From Phycisphaerae bacterium (GTDB lineage Bacteria > Planctomycetota > Phycisphaerae > Phycisphaerales > SM1A02), in assembly GCA_002717655.1 (NCBI GenBank), contig PBAY01000051.1:186001-250000 (forward strand): 64,000 bases of DNA, written 5' to 3'. A model generated the notes under the pieces. The model was not told the DNA's origin. It was given only the letters and a program-made list of their open reading frames with translations, and did no database searches. Below, piece after piece: positions 8,838 to 17,677 of this stretch. A program made the translations under genes and the position numbers. Numbering within the stretch: the stretch's first letter is position 1; each line of letters begins with the position of its first letter.

Positions 8838-10544
8838 TCACGCAGGCAGTTCAGCCATGGCTTCCTGTACATCCTGCATCAACAATTCCATGATGCCAGG
8901 CCCGAAATCGAACTGCAGCTCGGCTGCTTCAAACAGCTTTGGCAAAGGCTGGGAGCCCCCGAGTGTCATGGCACGGCGATAATTGGCGATTGCCTTCTTT
9001 GGATCACGACGATACTGGGACCACAACTGCAAGGCTCCAAGCTGCGCAATCCCATACTCGATGTAATAGAAAGGCACGTTGAAGATGTGCAGTTGCTTGT
9101 GCCAGAACTTGGCACGTTGTTCCTCGAATCCACTCCAGTCGACATCCGGCCCGAAACGGGCATGCAGTTCCAGCCAGTAGATGTCGCGTTGGTCACGAGT
9201 GTGATCAGGATGTGTATAGATACAATGCTGATGGGCATCGATGGTCGCGACCCATGCCAGAGTGGAGATGACACCTTCAAGGTGCTGCCTTCTCGCACGA
9301 TCAGCTTCTTCCTTGGAATAGAACTTCTCAAGGTATGGATGGGCCAGCAGTTCCATGCTCATGGAAGCGACTTCAGCGAATTCAATCGGTGCATGCCTGT
9401 AGGCCACCAGCGGCTCATCTTCACTCAGCATGGAGTGGAACGCATGACCTGCTTCATGAATCATTGTCTCGACATCACGCTGAAGACCAGCTGCATTCAT
9501 GAAGATGAAAGGGACACGCTTGCGATCGCGGTTGTACTGGTAGCCACCAGGTGCCTTGCCTTTGCGTGTCTCCAGATCAAGACAATCTCCACCCTTCAGC
9601 CGATCAAAGAGTGAACCCAGATCCGGATCCATGCTGTGGAAGATGGCTGATGTGCCGGCAACGAGTTCATCGCTTCCATTGAATGGCAGCAGTGGTGAAC
9701 GGCCCTTGACATCGACTTCAAGATCCCAGGGCCGAAGCGTGTCAACGCCCAGTTCGGCTTGGCGTTGACGATTCATCTCATGCTGAAGCGGCACGCATAC
9801 CTTCTCAACACCTTGATGGAAGGCTTCACAATCAGCCGGGCCATAGTCAAATCTGTGCATGGCCTTGAACATGTAGTCCCGGTAGTCTTCACAATCCGCA
9901 TTCGAAGCCATCTTGGCACGAAGCTTGACCATCTCATCGAAGATTCCATCTATCGCTTCATGCTCCTGATAACGGCGGTTGATCGTGGCTGCCCATGCTT
10001 CGGATCGAACTTCGCGATCATTGTCCTGCATGAACCTGCCCATCTGAGGCATGGTGTATTCCTCACCACGGAACTCCACCTCCATCGCACCGCAGATCTC
10101 GTCATACTTGGTTCCGAGTTCCGTTTCCTCGGTCTGAAGCGGGATGTTCTCTTCACGGAACAAGTTGACGTCCGCTTCCATGTTTCTGATCAGGACACCG
10201 TAGCGGTCCTGATCAAGATCATCGACATGCGGGCATTGGACAACATGTCGATCCAACTTGAATCCCGCTTCCTTCAGATGTGGCTGGACTTCACGTACAT
10301 GCTGGAGATAACGACTGGTGATCGACTCATCGTCGGTATGGCAGGTCATGTCGATGTAAAGCGTCGCGCCTGATTCGCTTGCTGCAGCATCCAGTTCACT
10401 TCGATCAAGCAGCAGGGATTCAAGGCAGCCGGCACACTTCAACGGTCGTTCCAGCAGACCGGCATACAACGGCTCCAGCTCTTCCCACTTGGTGGCATCA
10501 AGGGTTGCGGGTACATGATCATTTGGCGGGGGATATTGGCTCAT
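8838..10544 (-). CDS. M3-family oligoendopeptidase (PepF type)
   Basis: A 568-residue zinc metallopeptidase. The M3 active-site motif HEAGHAFHSML is at about residue 364 (two zinc histidines and catalytic glutamate) and the downstream glutamate region EFAEVASMSMELL follows at the expected distance. The N-terminal domain matches the oligoendopeptidase F arrangement rather than the longer Dcp type, and there is no signal peptide, so it should act on short peptides in the cytoplasm. It is the first gene of a two-gene unit with the decarboxylase, whose ATG lies 7 nt after this stop. The ATG at 10544 has no other start nearby in frame with support. Confidence 0.9.
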   Translation of the reverse strand: MSQYPPPNDHVPATLDATKWEELEPLYAGLLERPLKCAGCLESLLLDRSELDAAASESGATLYIDMTCHTDDESITSRYLQHVREVQPHLKEAGFKLDRHVVQCPHVDDLDQDRYGVLIRNMEADVNLFREENIPLQTEETELGTKYDEICGAMEVEFRGEEYTMPQMGRFMQDNDREVRSEAWAATINRRYQEHEAIDGIFDEMVKLRAKMASNADCEDYRDYMFKAMHRFDYGPADCEAFHQGVEKVCVPLQHEMNRQRQAELGVDTLRPWDLEVDVKGRSPLLPFNGSDELVAGTSAIFHSMDPDLGSLFDRLKGGDCLDLETRKGKAPGGYQYNRDRKRVPFIFMNAAGLQRDVETMIHEAGHAFHSMLSEDEPLVAYRHAPIEFAEVASMSMELLAHPYLEKFYSKEEADRARRQHLEGVISTLAWVATIDAHQHCIYTHPDHTRDQRDIYWLELHARFGPDVDWSGFEEQRAKFWHKQLHIFNVPFYYIEYGIAQLGALQLWSQYRRDPKKAIANYRRAMTLGGSQPLPKLFEAAELQFDFGPGIMELLMQDVQEAMAELPA

Positions 10545-10607
10545 CGTGCTGACTCTGATCTTGAAGTTGAGAGGTTTGTAATTGCCGTATCAGTAATGAT
10601 TCGGACT

Positions 10608-11516
10608 TCAGGCGGAGGACTCCACCATATCCATTTTCAGGGGAGATGACGACACCGGTATGGCTACCAGTCCGGTTTGACTTTCAATGGCCGAAGCCAA
10701 CGCCTCGGATTCCATGGCACCACGACAGACCGTGAAGAGCGTGGAACCGCTGCCGCTGACATGCACCGGCATCGAAGCGATCTCCATGACCTGTTGCTGG
10801 TGATTGGACAGGTCTGGTGCGACTTCGAGTGCTGGCGCGGCGAGATCATTGAAGAGGGATCCGCCATCGATCGGGCGGTCCTTCAAGGCGCGTATTCGTT
10901 CTGATTCAAGTTCCGTCGGACCCTGCTGATCATAGGTTCGATAGACGAGTCCAGTGTCGCAACCGATTTCGGGAAACACGAGCACGGCATGAAGATCAGG
11001 CATGTCTTGATCAGCTTCAATCAACTCACCGATGCCCTCGACGATGGCGCTGCCACCGCGAACCAGAAATGGAACATCCGAACCCAGACTGGCAGCGATC
11101 CCTTCAAGGACACGATCAGACAGATTCAAGTCAAAGAGTCTGTTCACGCCACGCAACATCGCCGCAGCATCACTTGATCCTCCACCAAGACCTCCGCCAA
11201 GTGGAATGCGCTTCTCAAGTTTCATCTGAATCGGCAGTGATCGTTTCACATACCTTTCCAGCGCAAGATGTGCTCGTACGGCAAGATCACTGGTGATGGA
11301 CCAGTCGATCTCCCGTCGCTGCCGGGCCTCCTCATGCCACAGAATGGCATAGCGAGACAAGCGATCAGGCTCCAGAGCGGTCAACTGCATCTCATCCATG
11401 AGGTCCAGAGTCAACATCCAGGAGCAGATTGGATGCATCCCTTCGCCATCAGGAGGTCCAACGGAAAGTGCCAGATTGAGCTTGGCAGGAGCTTGAATGT
11501 GTATGGATTGAGGCAT
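10608..11516 (-). CDS. ispE: 4-diphosphocytidyl-2-C-methyl-D-erythritol kinase IspE
   Basis: A 302-residue GHMP-superfamily kinase of the MEP isoprenoid pathway; it phosphorylates CDP-methylerythritol at the 2-hydroxyl with ATP. The N-terminal substrate block QAPAKLNLALSVG and the GHMP ATP loop IPLGGGLGGGSSDAAAM are both present, as is the C-terminal HVSGSGSTLF glycine motif. The open frame reaches 11660, but the first 48 residues have no family sequence; ATG 11516 (MPQSIHIQAPAKLN) is clearly right. A -10-like TATCCT ends 10 nt before this ATG with no Shine-Dalgarno, so the message may be leaderless. It is divergent from the UPF0145 gene. Confidence 0.93.
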   Translation of the reverse strand: MPQSIHIQAPAKLNLALSVGPPDGEGMHPICSWMLTLDLMDEMQLTALEPDRLSRYAILWHEEARQRREIDWSITSDLAVRAHLALERYVKRSLPIQMKLEKRIPLGGGLGGGSSDAAAMLRGVNRLFDLNLSDRVLEGIAASLGSDVPFLVRGGSAIVEGIGELIEADQDMPDLHAVLVFPEIGCDTGLVYRTYDQQGPTELESERIRALKDRPIDGGSLFNDLAAPALEVAPDLSNHQQQVMEIASMPVHVSGSGSTLFTVCRGAMESEALASAIESQTGLVAIPVSSSPLKMDMVESSA

Positions 11517-11526
11517 GTCTGCGTAC

Positions 11527-11532
11527 AGGATA
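11527..11532 (-). promoter_or_regulatory. -10-like TATCCT close to the ispE start
   Basis: On the reverse strand TATCCT is followed by 10 nt and then the ispE ATG. No Shine-Dalgarno sequence lies between. No convincing -35 is visible. Transcription would begin within a few bases of the start codon. Confidence 0.4.
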
Positions 11533-11566
11533 GGCTGATCAACAGGCTTACATATGGAGAACCGCC

Positions 11567-11893
11567 ATGAGCATTCCATGCACGACAACTTTCGAGTTCC
11601 AGGGTTACCGGATTCAGGAATACAAGGGCCTCGTACGAGGGATCGTTGTTCGGGCTCCAACCATTGCTCAGGGAATCATGGGAGGCCTCAAGAAGATGGT
11701 TGGAGGTCGAATCGGGGCCTATCAGACCATGTGTGAAGACGTTCGACGGGAGGCACTGGAGCAACTCCTTGGACACGCTTCTGAACTCGGTGCCAATGGC
11801 GTCGTCGGCCTTCGATACGAATCTTCGGATCTCGGTGATGGTGCCACGGAAGTGCTCTGCTATGGCACGGCTGTCCTCATCGTCGCTGAATGA
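11567..11893 (+). CDS. UPF0145 (YbjQ-like) heavy-metal-binding-domain family protein
   Basis: A 108-residue small cytoplasmic protein of the YbjQ/UPF0145 family. Visible family features are the N-terminal strand pair (FEFQGYRIQEYKGLVRGIVVRA), the long helix with repeated R-x-x-A-x-x-x-L spacing, and the C-terminal block GANGVVGLRYESSDLG followed by TEVLCYGTAVLI. The family forms pentamers and has no firmly established function in bacteria, although it was once annotated as metal-binding. A GGAGA ribosome-binding site lies 8 nt before the ATG. It is divergent from ispE (50 bp between starts). Confidence 0.82.
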   Translation: MSIPCTTTFEFQGYRIQEYKGLVRGIVVRAPTIAQGIMGGLKKMVGGRIGAYQTMCEDVRREALEQLLGHASELGANGVVGLRYESSDLGDGATEVLCYGTAVLIVAE

Positions 11894-11985
11894 AACGGGT
11901 CGTCGGCAACAGCTCCCTCTAGGTTCAGCACTTGATGAATTCCCCTTTGTACGAACTTACGGAAACAGATCAACTGGAGCATGAA

Positions 11986-12744
11986 ATGAAGGTTTCACCA
12001 CACCGCGCAGGATTGGAGGCCATTGGCAGCATGGGGATCGTCTTCTCGCTGACCGCCTCAATCCTTTTACTTACCGCATTTCAAGCCAAGCCGGAACAGG
12101 CTTCGCTGCCGCATGCAATGATCGATGGAACTGGTGAAGGCTGGCGGCAGCTTGCTGAAGCGGATTTCATCAATGTCAATTGCCATGATGACACCTGGGA
12201 TTGGAGTACCGATGGTGTCAAGTGTTCCGGCCAACCTGTAGGCGTCACGAGATCCATCAAGCCTTACACCAACTTTGAACTTGTCTGTGAATGGCGACAT
12301 ATGCGCCAGGCGGGCAACTCCGGAATCTTCCTGTGGTCTCCCATTGAATCAATGAACCGCCTCGAGGGGCCTGGTCTGCCTGAGGGAATAGAAGTTCAGG
12401 TCCTCGACCTTGGTTACAAGGATGCCTATGAACAAGGCGGACGCAAAGCTGACTGGTTTACCTGTCATGGGGATGTCTTTCCGGTTGGTGGATCCACCAT
12501 GAAACCATTTCCGCCTGCTGCGCCCAACGGACGAAGAAGCTTCCCTTCCGAAAATAGATCGAAGGGGATTGAACAGTGGAATCACTACTACATCAGAGCC
12601 ATCAATGGCGAAGTCCGGCTCTGGGTCAATGGCAAGGAAGTTTCCGGAGGCAAGGAATGCCAGCCAGCAACAGGCTATCTGGCGCTGGAGTCGGAAGGTT
12701 CTCCGGTCGAATTCCGCAATATTCGGATCCGTGAGCTGCCCTGA
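11986..12744 (+). CDS. Secreted DUF1080 (3-keto-disaccharide hydrolase-like) protein
   Basis: A 252-residue exported protein. After a signal peptide (hydrophobic SMGIVFSLTASILLLTAFQA) there is one DUF1080 domain: GWRQLAEADFINVNC, YTNFELVCEWRH, GNSGIFLW, GIEVQVLD and the end block GYLALESEGSPVEFRNIRIREL are all typical. This concanavalin-like fold is very common in planctomycetes, where some members cleave 3-keto-glycosides and others are likely carbohydrate-binding. I chose the ATG at 11986 because GGAG lies 6 nt upstream; the frame extends 18 codons further. No sugar-catabolic neighbours are present, so the substrate is unknown. Confidence 0.85.
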   Translation: MKVSPHRAGLEAIGSMGIVFSLTASILLLTAFQAKPEQASLPHAMIDGTGEGWRQLAEADFINVNCHDDTWDWSTDGVKCSGQPVGVTRSIKPYTNFELVCEWRHMRQAGNSGIFLWSPIESMNRLEGPGLPEGIEVQVLDLGYKDAYEQGGRKADWFTCHGDVFPVGGSTMKPFPPAAPNGRRSFPSENRSKGIEQWNHYYIRAINGEVRLWVNGKEVSGGKECQPATGYLALESEGSPVEFRNIRIRELP

Positions 12745-12824
12745 TCAACGCACCGCAATACCTCGGTTTCCAATCTCCCTGAATTGGTGCACGGAATTCA
12801 ACAGGCGGGTGTGCCTGACTGTTG

Positions 12825-12830
12825 TATTCT
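12825..12830 (+). promoter_or_regulatory. -10-like TATTCT close to the first TPR-kinase start
   Basis: TATTCT is followed by 9 nt (GAATGGTGC) and the ATG at 12840. No ribosome-binding site is present. The paralogous kinase downstream has the same arrangement (TACTCT, 8 nt, ATG). Confidence 0.45.
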
Positions 12831-12839
12831 GAATGGTGC

Positions 12840-15254
12840 ATGGGGGATCCAGCAGAACAATTCGATCACACTGAACCACCGACTGATGGGAACGATATTG
12901 CGCCGACAACCGACGCAGCTGACCATCTTTCGCCTCAGTACATCTCGGATTCCGATCAGGCGATGATCGGATGCAAGATCGGACGTTTCACCATCAAGGG
13001 TGTCATCGGCTCTGGTGGAATGGGCACGGTCTTTCATGCGGTGCAGGAACAGCCTCGTCGACGAGTCGCCATCAAGATGATGAAGCAGGGCATGAGTTCC
13101 CGCTCCGCACAGCGGAGATTTGAATTCGAATCACAGCTGCTGGCTCGGCTCAAACATCCTGGAATCGCCCAGGTCTATGAAGCCGGAACCTATGACGGCG
13201 GTTACGGTGAACGTCCCTACTTCGTCATGGAGTACATCTCAAGCGCCAAGACACTCACCGAATATGCCGACTTCAAGAAACTGGGAACCCGGGAACGACT
13301 CGATCTGTTTGCTCAGGTCTGTGATGCGGTGCAGCACGGACATCTCAAGGGCATCGTGCATCGTGATCTTAAGCCCGGCAACATCCTTGTCGGCTCAGCA
13401 GGACGACCTCGCATCATCGACTTCGGTGTAGCCAGAAGCACCGATTCAGACATGGCCGTCACGACGCTGCAAACAGATGTCGGCCAGCTTGTCGGAACAC
13501 TCCAGTACATGAGTCCGGAACAGGTTGAAGCGGACCCAACCGACATCGATGCTCGAAGTGATGTCTATGCACTGGGAGTCATTCTGTATGAACTGTTGAC
13601 AGGGCGACTCCCCTATGACGTCTCGAAGGCGGCCATTCATGAAGCCGCTCGAATGGTTCGGGAAGAGGCTCCGACCCGCATCTCCACGATTGACCGTCAT
13701 CTGAGAGGTGATGTCGAGACCATCACGATGAAGGCGATGGAGAAGATCAGAAGCCATCGCTACCAGAGTGCAACGGAACTGCAGCAGGACATTCAGAAGT
13801 ATCTCGAAGACAGACCGATCTCGGCAAGCCCACCCAATGCGCTCGACAATCTACGTCGATTTGCTCGACGTCATCGAGCAGCTTCAGCTGCCATGGCATC
13901 GATCTTCATCATTCTGCTGGGCGCCGTCATCGGAGTTTCGATCTTCGCCATCGATGCCGACAAACAACGGAATATGGCACAACAGGCACAAGCCAGAGCT
14001 GAATCAGTCAGTGGCTTCGTATCCACCATGCTTTCGTCACAGGACCCTGTGACGATGGGGAATATCGACAAGGCGCTGATGCAGCCAGTCCTTGCCCAGG
14101 CAACGGAATCGATGGAACGTGAATTCGAGGATGAGCCGCTTGTCAAAGCAGATCTGCATCGTGTCATCGGCCAGGCTTATCGCAATCTGGGCCTTTATCA
14201 CGATTCCCAGATTCATCTCGAGCAGGCACTTGAGATCCGTCTTTCAATGCTTGGCGAAGCGCACCCCGATACGCTTGATTCACTGCTTGACATGGCCATG
14301 CAGCGTTCCAATGAACGCAAGCCCGAAGAAGCGGCTCCATATCTTGAAAAGGTAGTGTCAGGAAGACGATTGATTCTGGGAGAAGATCACCCGGACACGA
14401 TCGATGCGACGCTGCGATATGCCAATTGCCTCAGTACGCTCAGCGAATTCAAGAAATCACATGAGCTGATGGCGACGGTCATGGCGCATCGAAAGGAGCG
14501 ACTCGGCGACAACCATATCGACACCCTGAATGCCATGGCTTCCTACGGCTCATTGCTTTTGAACGAGAGCAGATACGACGAATCTGCAGTCATTTCACAT
14601 GATGTCGTCAAACGGATGCGATCATCTCTGGGTTCATCCGACGCCCGCACGCTTGCTTCCATCAACAACCATGCCATCATTCTCTCGATTCTGCAGAGAC
14701 ACGACGAAGCAAAACGACTCTTTGAGGAAGCAATCATCGGCCGTCGCAGGGTCATTGGAGAAGACCATCCTCATACCCTGAGGTCCATGAATCATCTGGC
14801 GGACATCCTTCTGATCCAGAAGGACTATGAAGAAGCCGAGAAGATCTATCGGGAAGCTCTGGACAGTCGACGACGCGTCCTTGGCAATGAACATCCCGAT
14901 ACGATCTGGTCACTCAATTATCTTGGGCAGATGCTGACACGGGTCGGACGTTATGAAGAAGCTGAGCCCTATCTTCGTGAAGCCATGCAGACACGACGGC
15001 GTACCCAGGGCAAACTCCACCTTCGCGCCATGGAATCAACCGTCACCTATGCCCAACTCATGCTGGCGATGGAGGATTACGACGAAGCGCTGGCGTACTA
15101 TCGCGAAGCAGAGAAGAGTCGCATCGAGGTGCATGGTGAGGATGCCGAGTCGACCAGACATCTTCAGCAGATGATCCAGAAGGTACTTGAACTTCAGGAA
15201 AAACAGGATTCCGCTGACTCCAGCAGCCGTGCCGGCACCCGCAACGGCCAATAG
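12840..15254 (+). CDS. Membrane-anchored Ser/Thr protein kinase with TPR repeats (first of a tandem pair)
   Basis: An 804-residue Hanks-type kinase. The kinase domain (about residues 50-320) has GSGGMGTVF, VAIKMM, IVHRDLKPGN, IDFGVAR and GTLQYMSPEQVEA. A single transmembrane helix follows (about 346-371, SIFIILLGAVIGVSIFAI), then a long TPR region of the kinesin-light-chain type (about 437-790) with repeats such as GEDHPDTI...RYANCL and GNEHPDTIWSLNYLGQ. The TPRs would lie outside the membrane and bind a protein ligand or partner. The ATG at 12840 was preferred over an in-frame TTG at 12822 because a -10-like hexamer falls between them. It shares strong similarity, domain order and position with the next gene. 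Confidence 0.9.
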   Translation: MGDPAEQFDHTEPPTDGNDIAPTTDAADHLSPQYISDSDQAMIGCKIGRFTIKGVIGSGGMGTVFHAVQEQPRRRVAIKMMKQGMSSRSAQRRFEFESQLLARLKHPGIAQVYEAGTYDGGYGERPYFVMEYISSAKTLTEYADFKKLGTRERLDLFAQVCDAVQHGHLKGIVHRDLKPGNILVGSAGRPRIIDFGVARSTDSDMAVTTLQTDVGQLVGTLQYMSPEQVEADPTDIDARSDVYALGVILYELLTGRLPYDVSKAAIHEAARMVREEAPTRISTIDRHLRGDVETITMKAMEKIRSHRYQSATELQQDIQKYLEDRPISASPPNALDNLRRFARRHRAASAAMASIFIILLGAVIGVSIFAIDADKQRNMAQQAQARAESVSGFVSTMLSSQDPVTMGNIDKALMQPVLAQATESMEREFEDEPLVKADLHRVIGQAYRNLGLYHDSQIHLEQALEIRLSMLGEAHPDTLDSLLDMAMQRSNERKPEEAAPYLEKVVSGRRLILGEDHPDTIDATLRYANCLSTLSEFKKSHELMATVMAHRKERLGDNHIDTLNAMASYGSLLLNESRYDESAVISHDVVKRMRSSLGSSDARTLASINNHAIILSILQRHDEAKRLFEEAIIGRRRVIGEDHPHTLRSMNHLADILLIQKDYEEAEKIYREALDSRRRVLGNEHPDTIWSLNYLGQMLTRVGRYEEAEPYLREAMQTRRRTQGKLHLRAMESTVTYAQLMLAMEDYDEALAYYREAEKSRIEVHGEDAESTRHLQQMIQKVLELQEKQDSADSSSRAGTRNGQ

Positions 15255-15277
15255 TTCCACTGGTGCCATGTCCGCGG

Positions 15278-15283
15278 TACTCT
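15278..15283 (+). promoter_or_regulatory. -10-like TACTCT close to the second TPR-kinase start
   Basis: TACTCT is followed by 8 nt (AGGGTTCA) and the ATG at 15292, again with no Shine-Dalgarno. It implies that the second kinase has its own promoter and is not only read from the first. Confidence 0.42.
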
Positions 15284-15291
15284 AGGGTTCA

Positions 15292-17577
15292 ATGGCCGAG
15301 GACAAACCCAATCAAGGTGAAGATCAACCGATCGAACCGGATGATATCCAGACCGTTCAGGATTCTTCCGTGTTGCTTCGAAGCACGACACAGGATCCCA
15401 TGATCGGTCTGACGATCGGTCAGTACACCATCAAGGACATCATCGGCGCAGGCGGTATGGGTACGGTCTATCGCGCCAGCCAGAAGTCGCCTCGAAGAAC
15501 GGTTGCCATCAAGGTGATGAAGGAAGGGCTTTCATCTCCCAAGGCGTTGCGTCGATTCGAGTTCGAATCCCAGCTGCTGGCCAGACTGCGACATCCAGGT
15601 ATTGCGCAGGTCTACGAAGCAGGCACTCATGATCTGGGATCCACGGGACTGCCGTATTTCGTCATGGAATACATCCCCAACGCGAAAAGTCTGACGCGGT
15701 ACGCGGTCGATAGAAATCTGGGTACACGGGAGCGACTTGAGCTGTTCAGCAAGGTGTGCAACGCGGTTCACCATGGCCATCAGAAAGGGATCGTCCACCG
15801 TGACCTCAAGCCAGGCAACATTCTGGTGGGCTCTTCCGGCGAACCACGCATCATCGATTTTGGCGTAGCCCGAAGTACCGATTCCGACATGGTCATGACG
15901 ACGCTGCAGACTGATGTTGGTGCATTGGTCGGCACACTTCAATACATGAGCCCTGAGCAGGTCGAAGCGGATCCCAACGATATCGATACGCGAAGCGATG
16001 TCTATGCATTGGGTGTGATCTTCTTCGAGCTGTTGACACATACGCTTCCGTATGACGTACGACAGGCCGCCGTCCATGAAGCAGCCAGGGTGGTCAAGGA
16101 AGAAGAGCCGACACGCATCTCGACGATCGACCGGCAACTACGTGGTGATGTTGAGACGATTGCCTTGAAGGCACTCGAAAAAGATCGGCGACGCCGGTAT
16201 CAGAGTGCCGTCGAGCTGGAACAGGACATTGCCCGATATCTTTCGGGCGATCCGATCGAAGCCCGGCCCGCAAGCATGGTCTATCGTCTGGGCAAACTCT
16301 CACGCAAATACAGAAGCGCAACAATTGGATTCATCTGCACGATTCTCGCGATCATCGCCGGTGGGGTCATCGCAACCATCGGCTGGCAGGAAGCTGAACA
16401 TCAAAAGCAACTGGTCACTGCCGAACGGGATCGCGTTGAAGAACGCAATGCAGTTCTCGATCAAACCGTCTCTCGGCTCCTGTCCGGTGTCATGAAACAG
16501 GTCAGATATCTCGGCAATTCAGCCAGTGCCCAGCGTGCGCTGCTTGATCTTGCACGCGATCACATTGATCAACTGGTCTCGATGGATCAGGATTCACCAC
16601 TCCGGCAGGCTCAGGTCGCCGGAGCCTGGCTGCGGGCAGGTAAGTCCTATCTGAACACCTCAGGTATCGGATATGGAAATCTCGAAGATGCCGAAGCGGC
16701 GTTGATGCAGGCTGGAACTTCACTGGATGCCATTGACTTGGCTGCCATCGAAGATGACAGCCTGCGACAAGGCGTCGAAGCAATGAAGCTTGATCATCCC
16801 AAGCTGATGGCTGAGCTGGAACGTGGCAAGGCCGCTGAGGCTGCATCGACATCCGATCGAAGCCGTTCCTATCAGCGAGCTGCGGAGTTCTATGCCACTC
16901 GTCGTGAAGCTGGCAAAGCCTATGGGGATCAAGGTGGAAATGGAATCAAGGCGCTTGATGTCCAGTATTCCTCCAGCATGGGACTTGGAAACGTCCTGTT
17001 GGAAACAGGCAGAATGGATGAAGCCCGATCCACCTATGAGGAAGCCGTGAGACTTGCACAGAAACTGGTCGAACTGGACACCTCCAATCGTGAACGCAGA
17101 CTTCGTGACAAGGCCATATGTCTTCATGGTCTGGCTTCCGTGACCTGGGAACCTGCCCCGCAGGATGCCTTGCGCAACATCAATGAAGCCATTCAGCTGG
17201 CAGAAGCCATCATGGCGCTTTCACCTGACAACACACGGCGACCTCGGGATCTCGCCATGATGCTGGCGCTGCGAGGCCGTATTCATCTTGTGAAGATCAA
17301 TGAATTTGATCGAGGCATGCAGGATTATCAACGCAGCATCGAGCTGTTCACCATCAGGGCAATTGAAAGTCCAATGGAACCCAAGTCGCAATCTGATTTC
17401 CATGACACGGCAATCCAGTTTCAAGCTGATCTGGCAGAGATTGGGCGCAAACAGGAAGGCAACGACATCATCAATGAAGCGGTTACCCGACTTCAATGTG
17501 TGGCAGAAGCTGAATCACTCGCAGGCCGCCCGGAATGGGATGACATTCTTCTTCAGGTGGAATCCACGCTGGAATAG
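15292..17577 (+). CDS. Membrane-anchored Ser/Thr protein kinase (second of a tandem pair)
   Basis: A 761-residue paralogue of the preceding kinase. The kinase domain (about 45-315) has GAGGMGTVY, VAIKVM, IVHRDLKPGN, IDFGVAR and GTLQYMSPEQVEA, often identical to the first kinase over 15 or more residues. One transmembrane helix (about 343-364, GFICTILAIIAGGVIATIGW) is followed by a coiled segment (TAERDRVEERNAVLDQTV) and a helical TPR-like tail (EAGKAYGDQGGNGI, LLETGRMDEARSTYEEAVRL) that differs from the tail of its neighbour. So the kinase part is conserved after duplication and the sensor part has diverged. The start has a -10-like hexamer 8 nt upstream. It lies 100 bp before the beta-helix protein. 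Confidence 0.9.
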   Translation: MAEDKPNQGEDQPIEPDDIQTVQDSSVLLRSTTQDPMIGLTIGQYTIKDIIGAGGMGTVYRASQKSPRRTVAIKVMKEGLSSPKALRRFEFESQLLARLRHPGIAQVYEAGTHDLGSTGLPYFVMEYIPNAKSLTRYAVDRNLGTRERLELFSKVCNAVHHGHQKGIVHRDLKPGNILVGSSGEPRIIDFGVARSTDSDMVMTTLQTDVGALVGTLQYMSPEQVEADPNDIDTRSDVYALGVIFFELLTHTLPYDVRQAAVHEAARVVKEEEPTRISTIDRQLRGDVETIALKALEKDRRRRYQSAVELEQDIARYLSGDPIEARPASMVYRLGKLSRKYRSATIGFICTILAIIAGGVIATIGWQEAEHQKQLVTAERDRVEERNAVLDQTVSRLLSGVMKQVRYLGNSASAQRALLDLARDHIDQLVSMDQDSPLRQAQVAGAWLRAGKSYLNTSGIGYGNLEDAEAALMQAGTSLDAIDLAAIEDDSLRQGVEAMKLDHPKLMAELERGKAAEAASTSDRSRSYQRAAEFYATRREAGKAYGDQGGNGIKALDVQYSSSMGLGNVLLETGRMDEARSTYEEAVRLAQKLVELDTSNRERRLRDKAICLHGLASVTWEPAPQDALRNINEAIQLAEAIMALSPDNTRRPRDLAMMLALRGRIHLVKINEFDRGMQDYQRSIELFTIRAIESPMEPKSQSDFHDTAIQFQADLAEIGRKQEGNDIINEAVTRLQCVAEAESLAGRPEWDDILLQVESTLE

Positions 17578-17677
17578 GCCATTTCACCCCTCTGGCACGC
17601 GGCATCCTGTATAGGCCCGAATAATGCTGGCAACATCGCGATTCCCTTCCATATTATGAAGACAGGGAGAGACGTTC

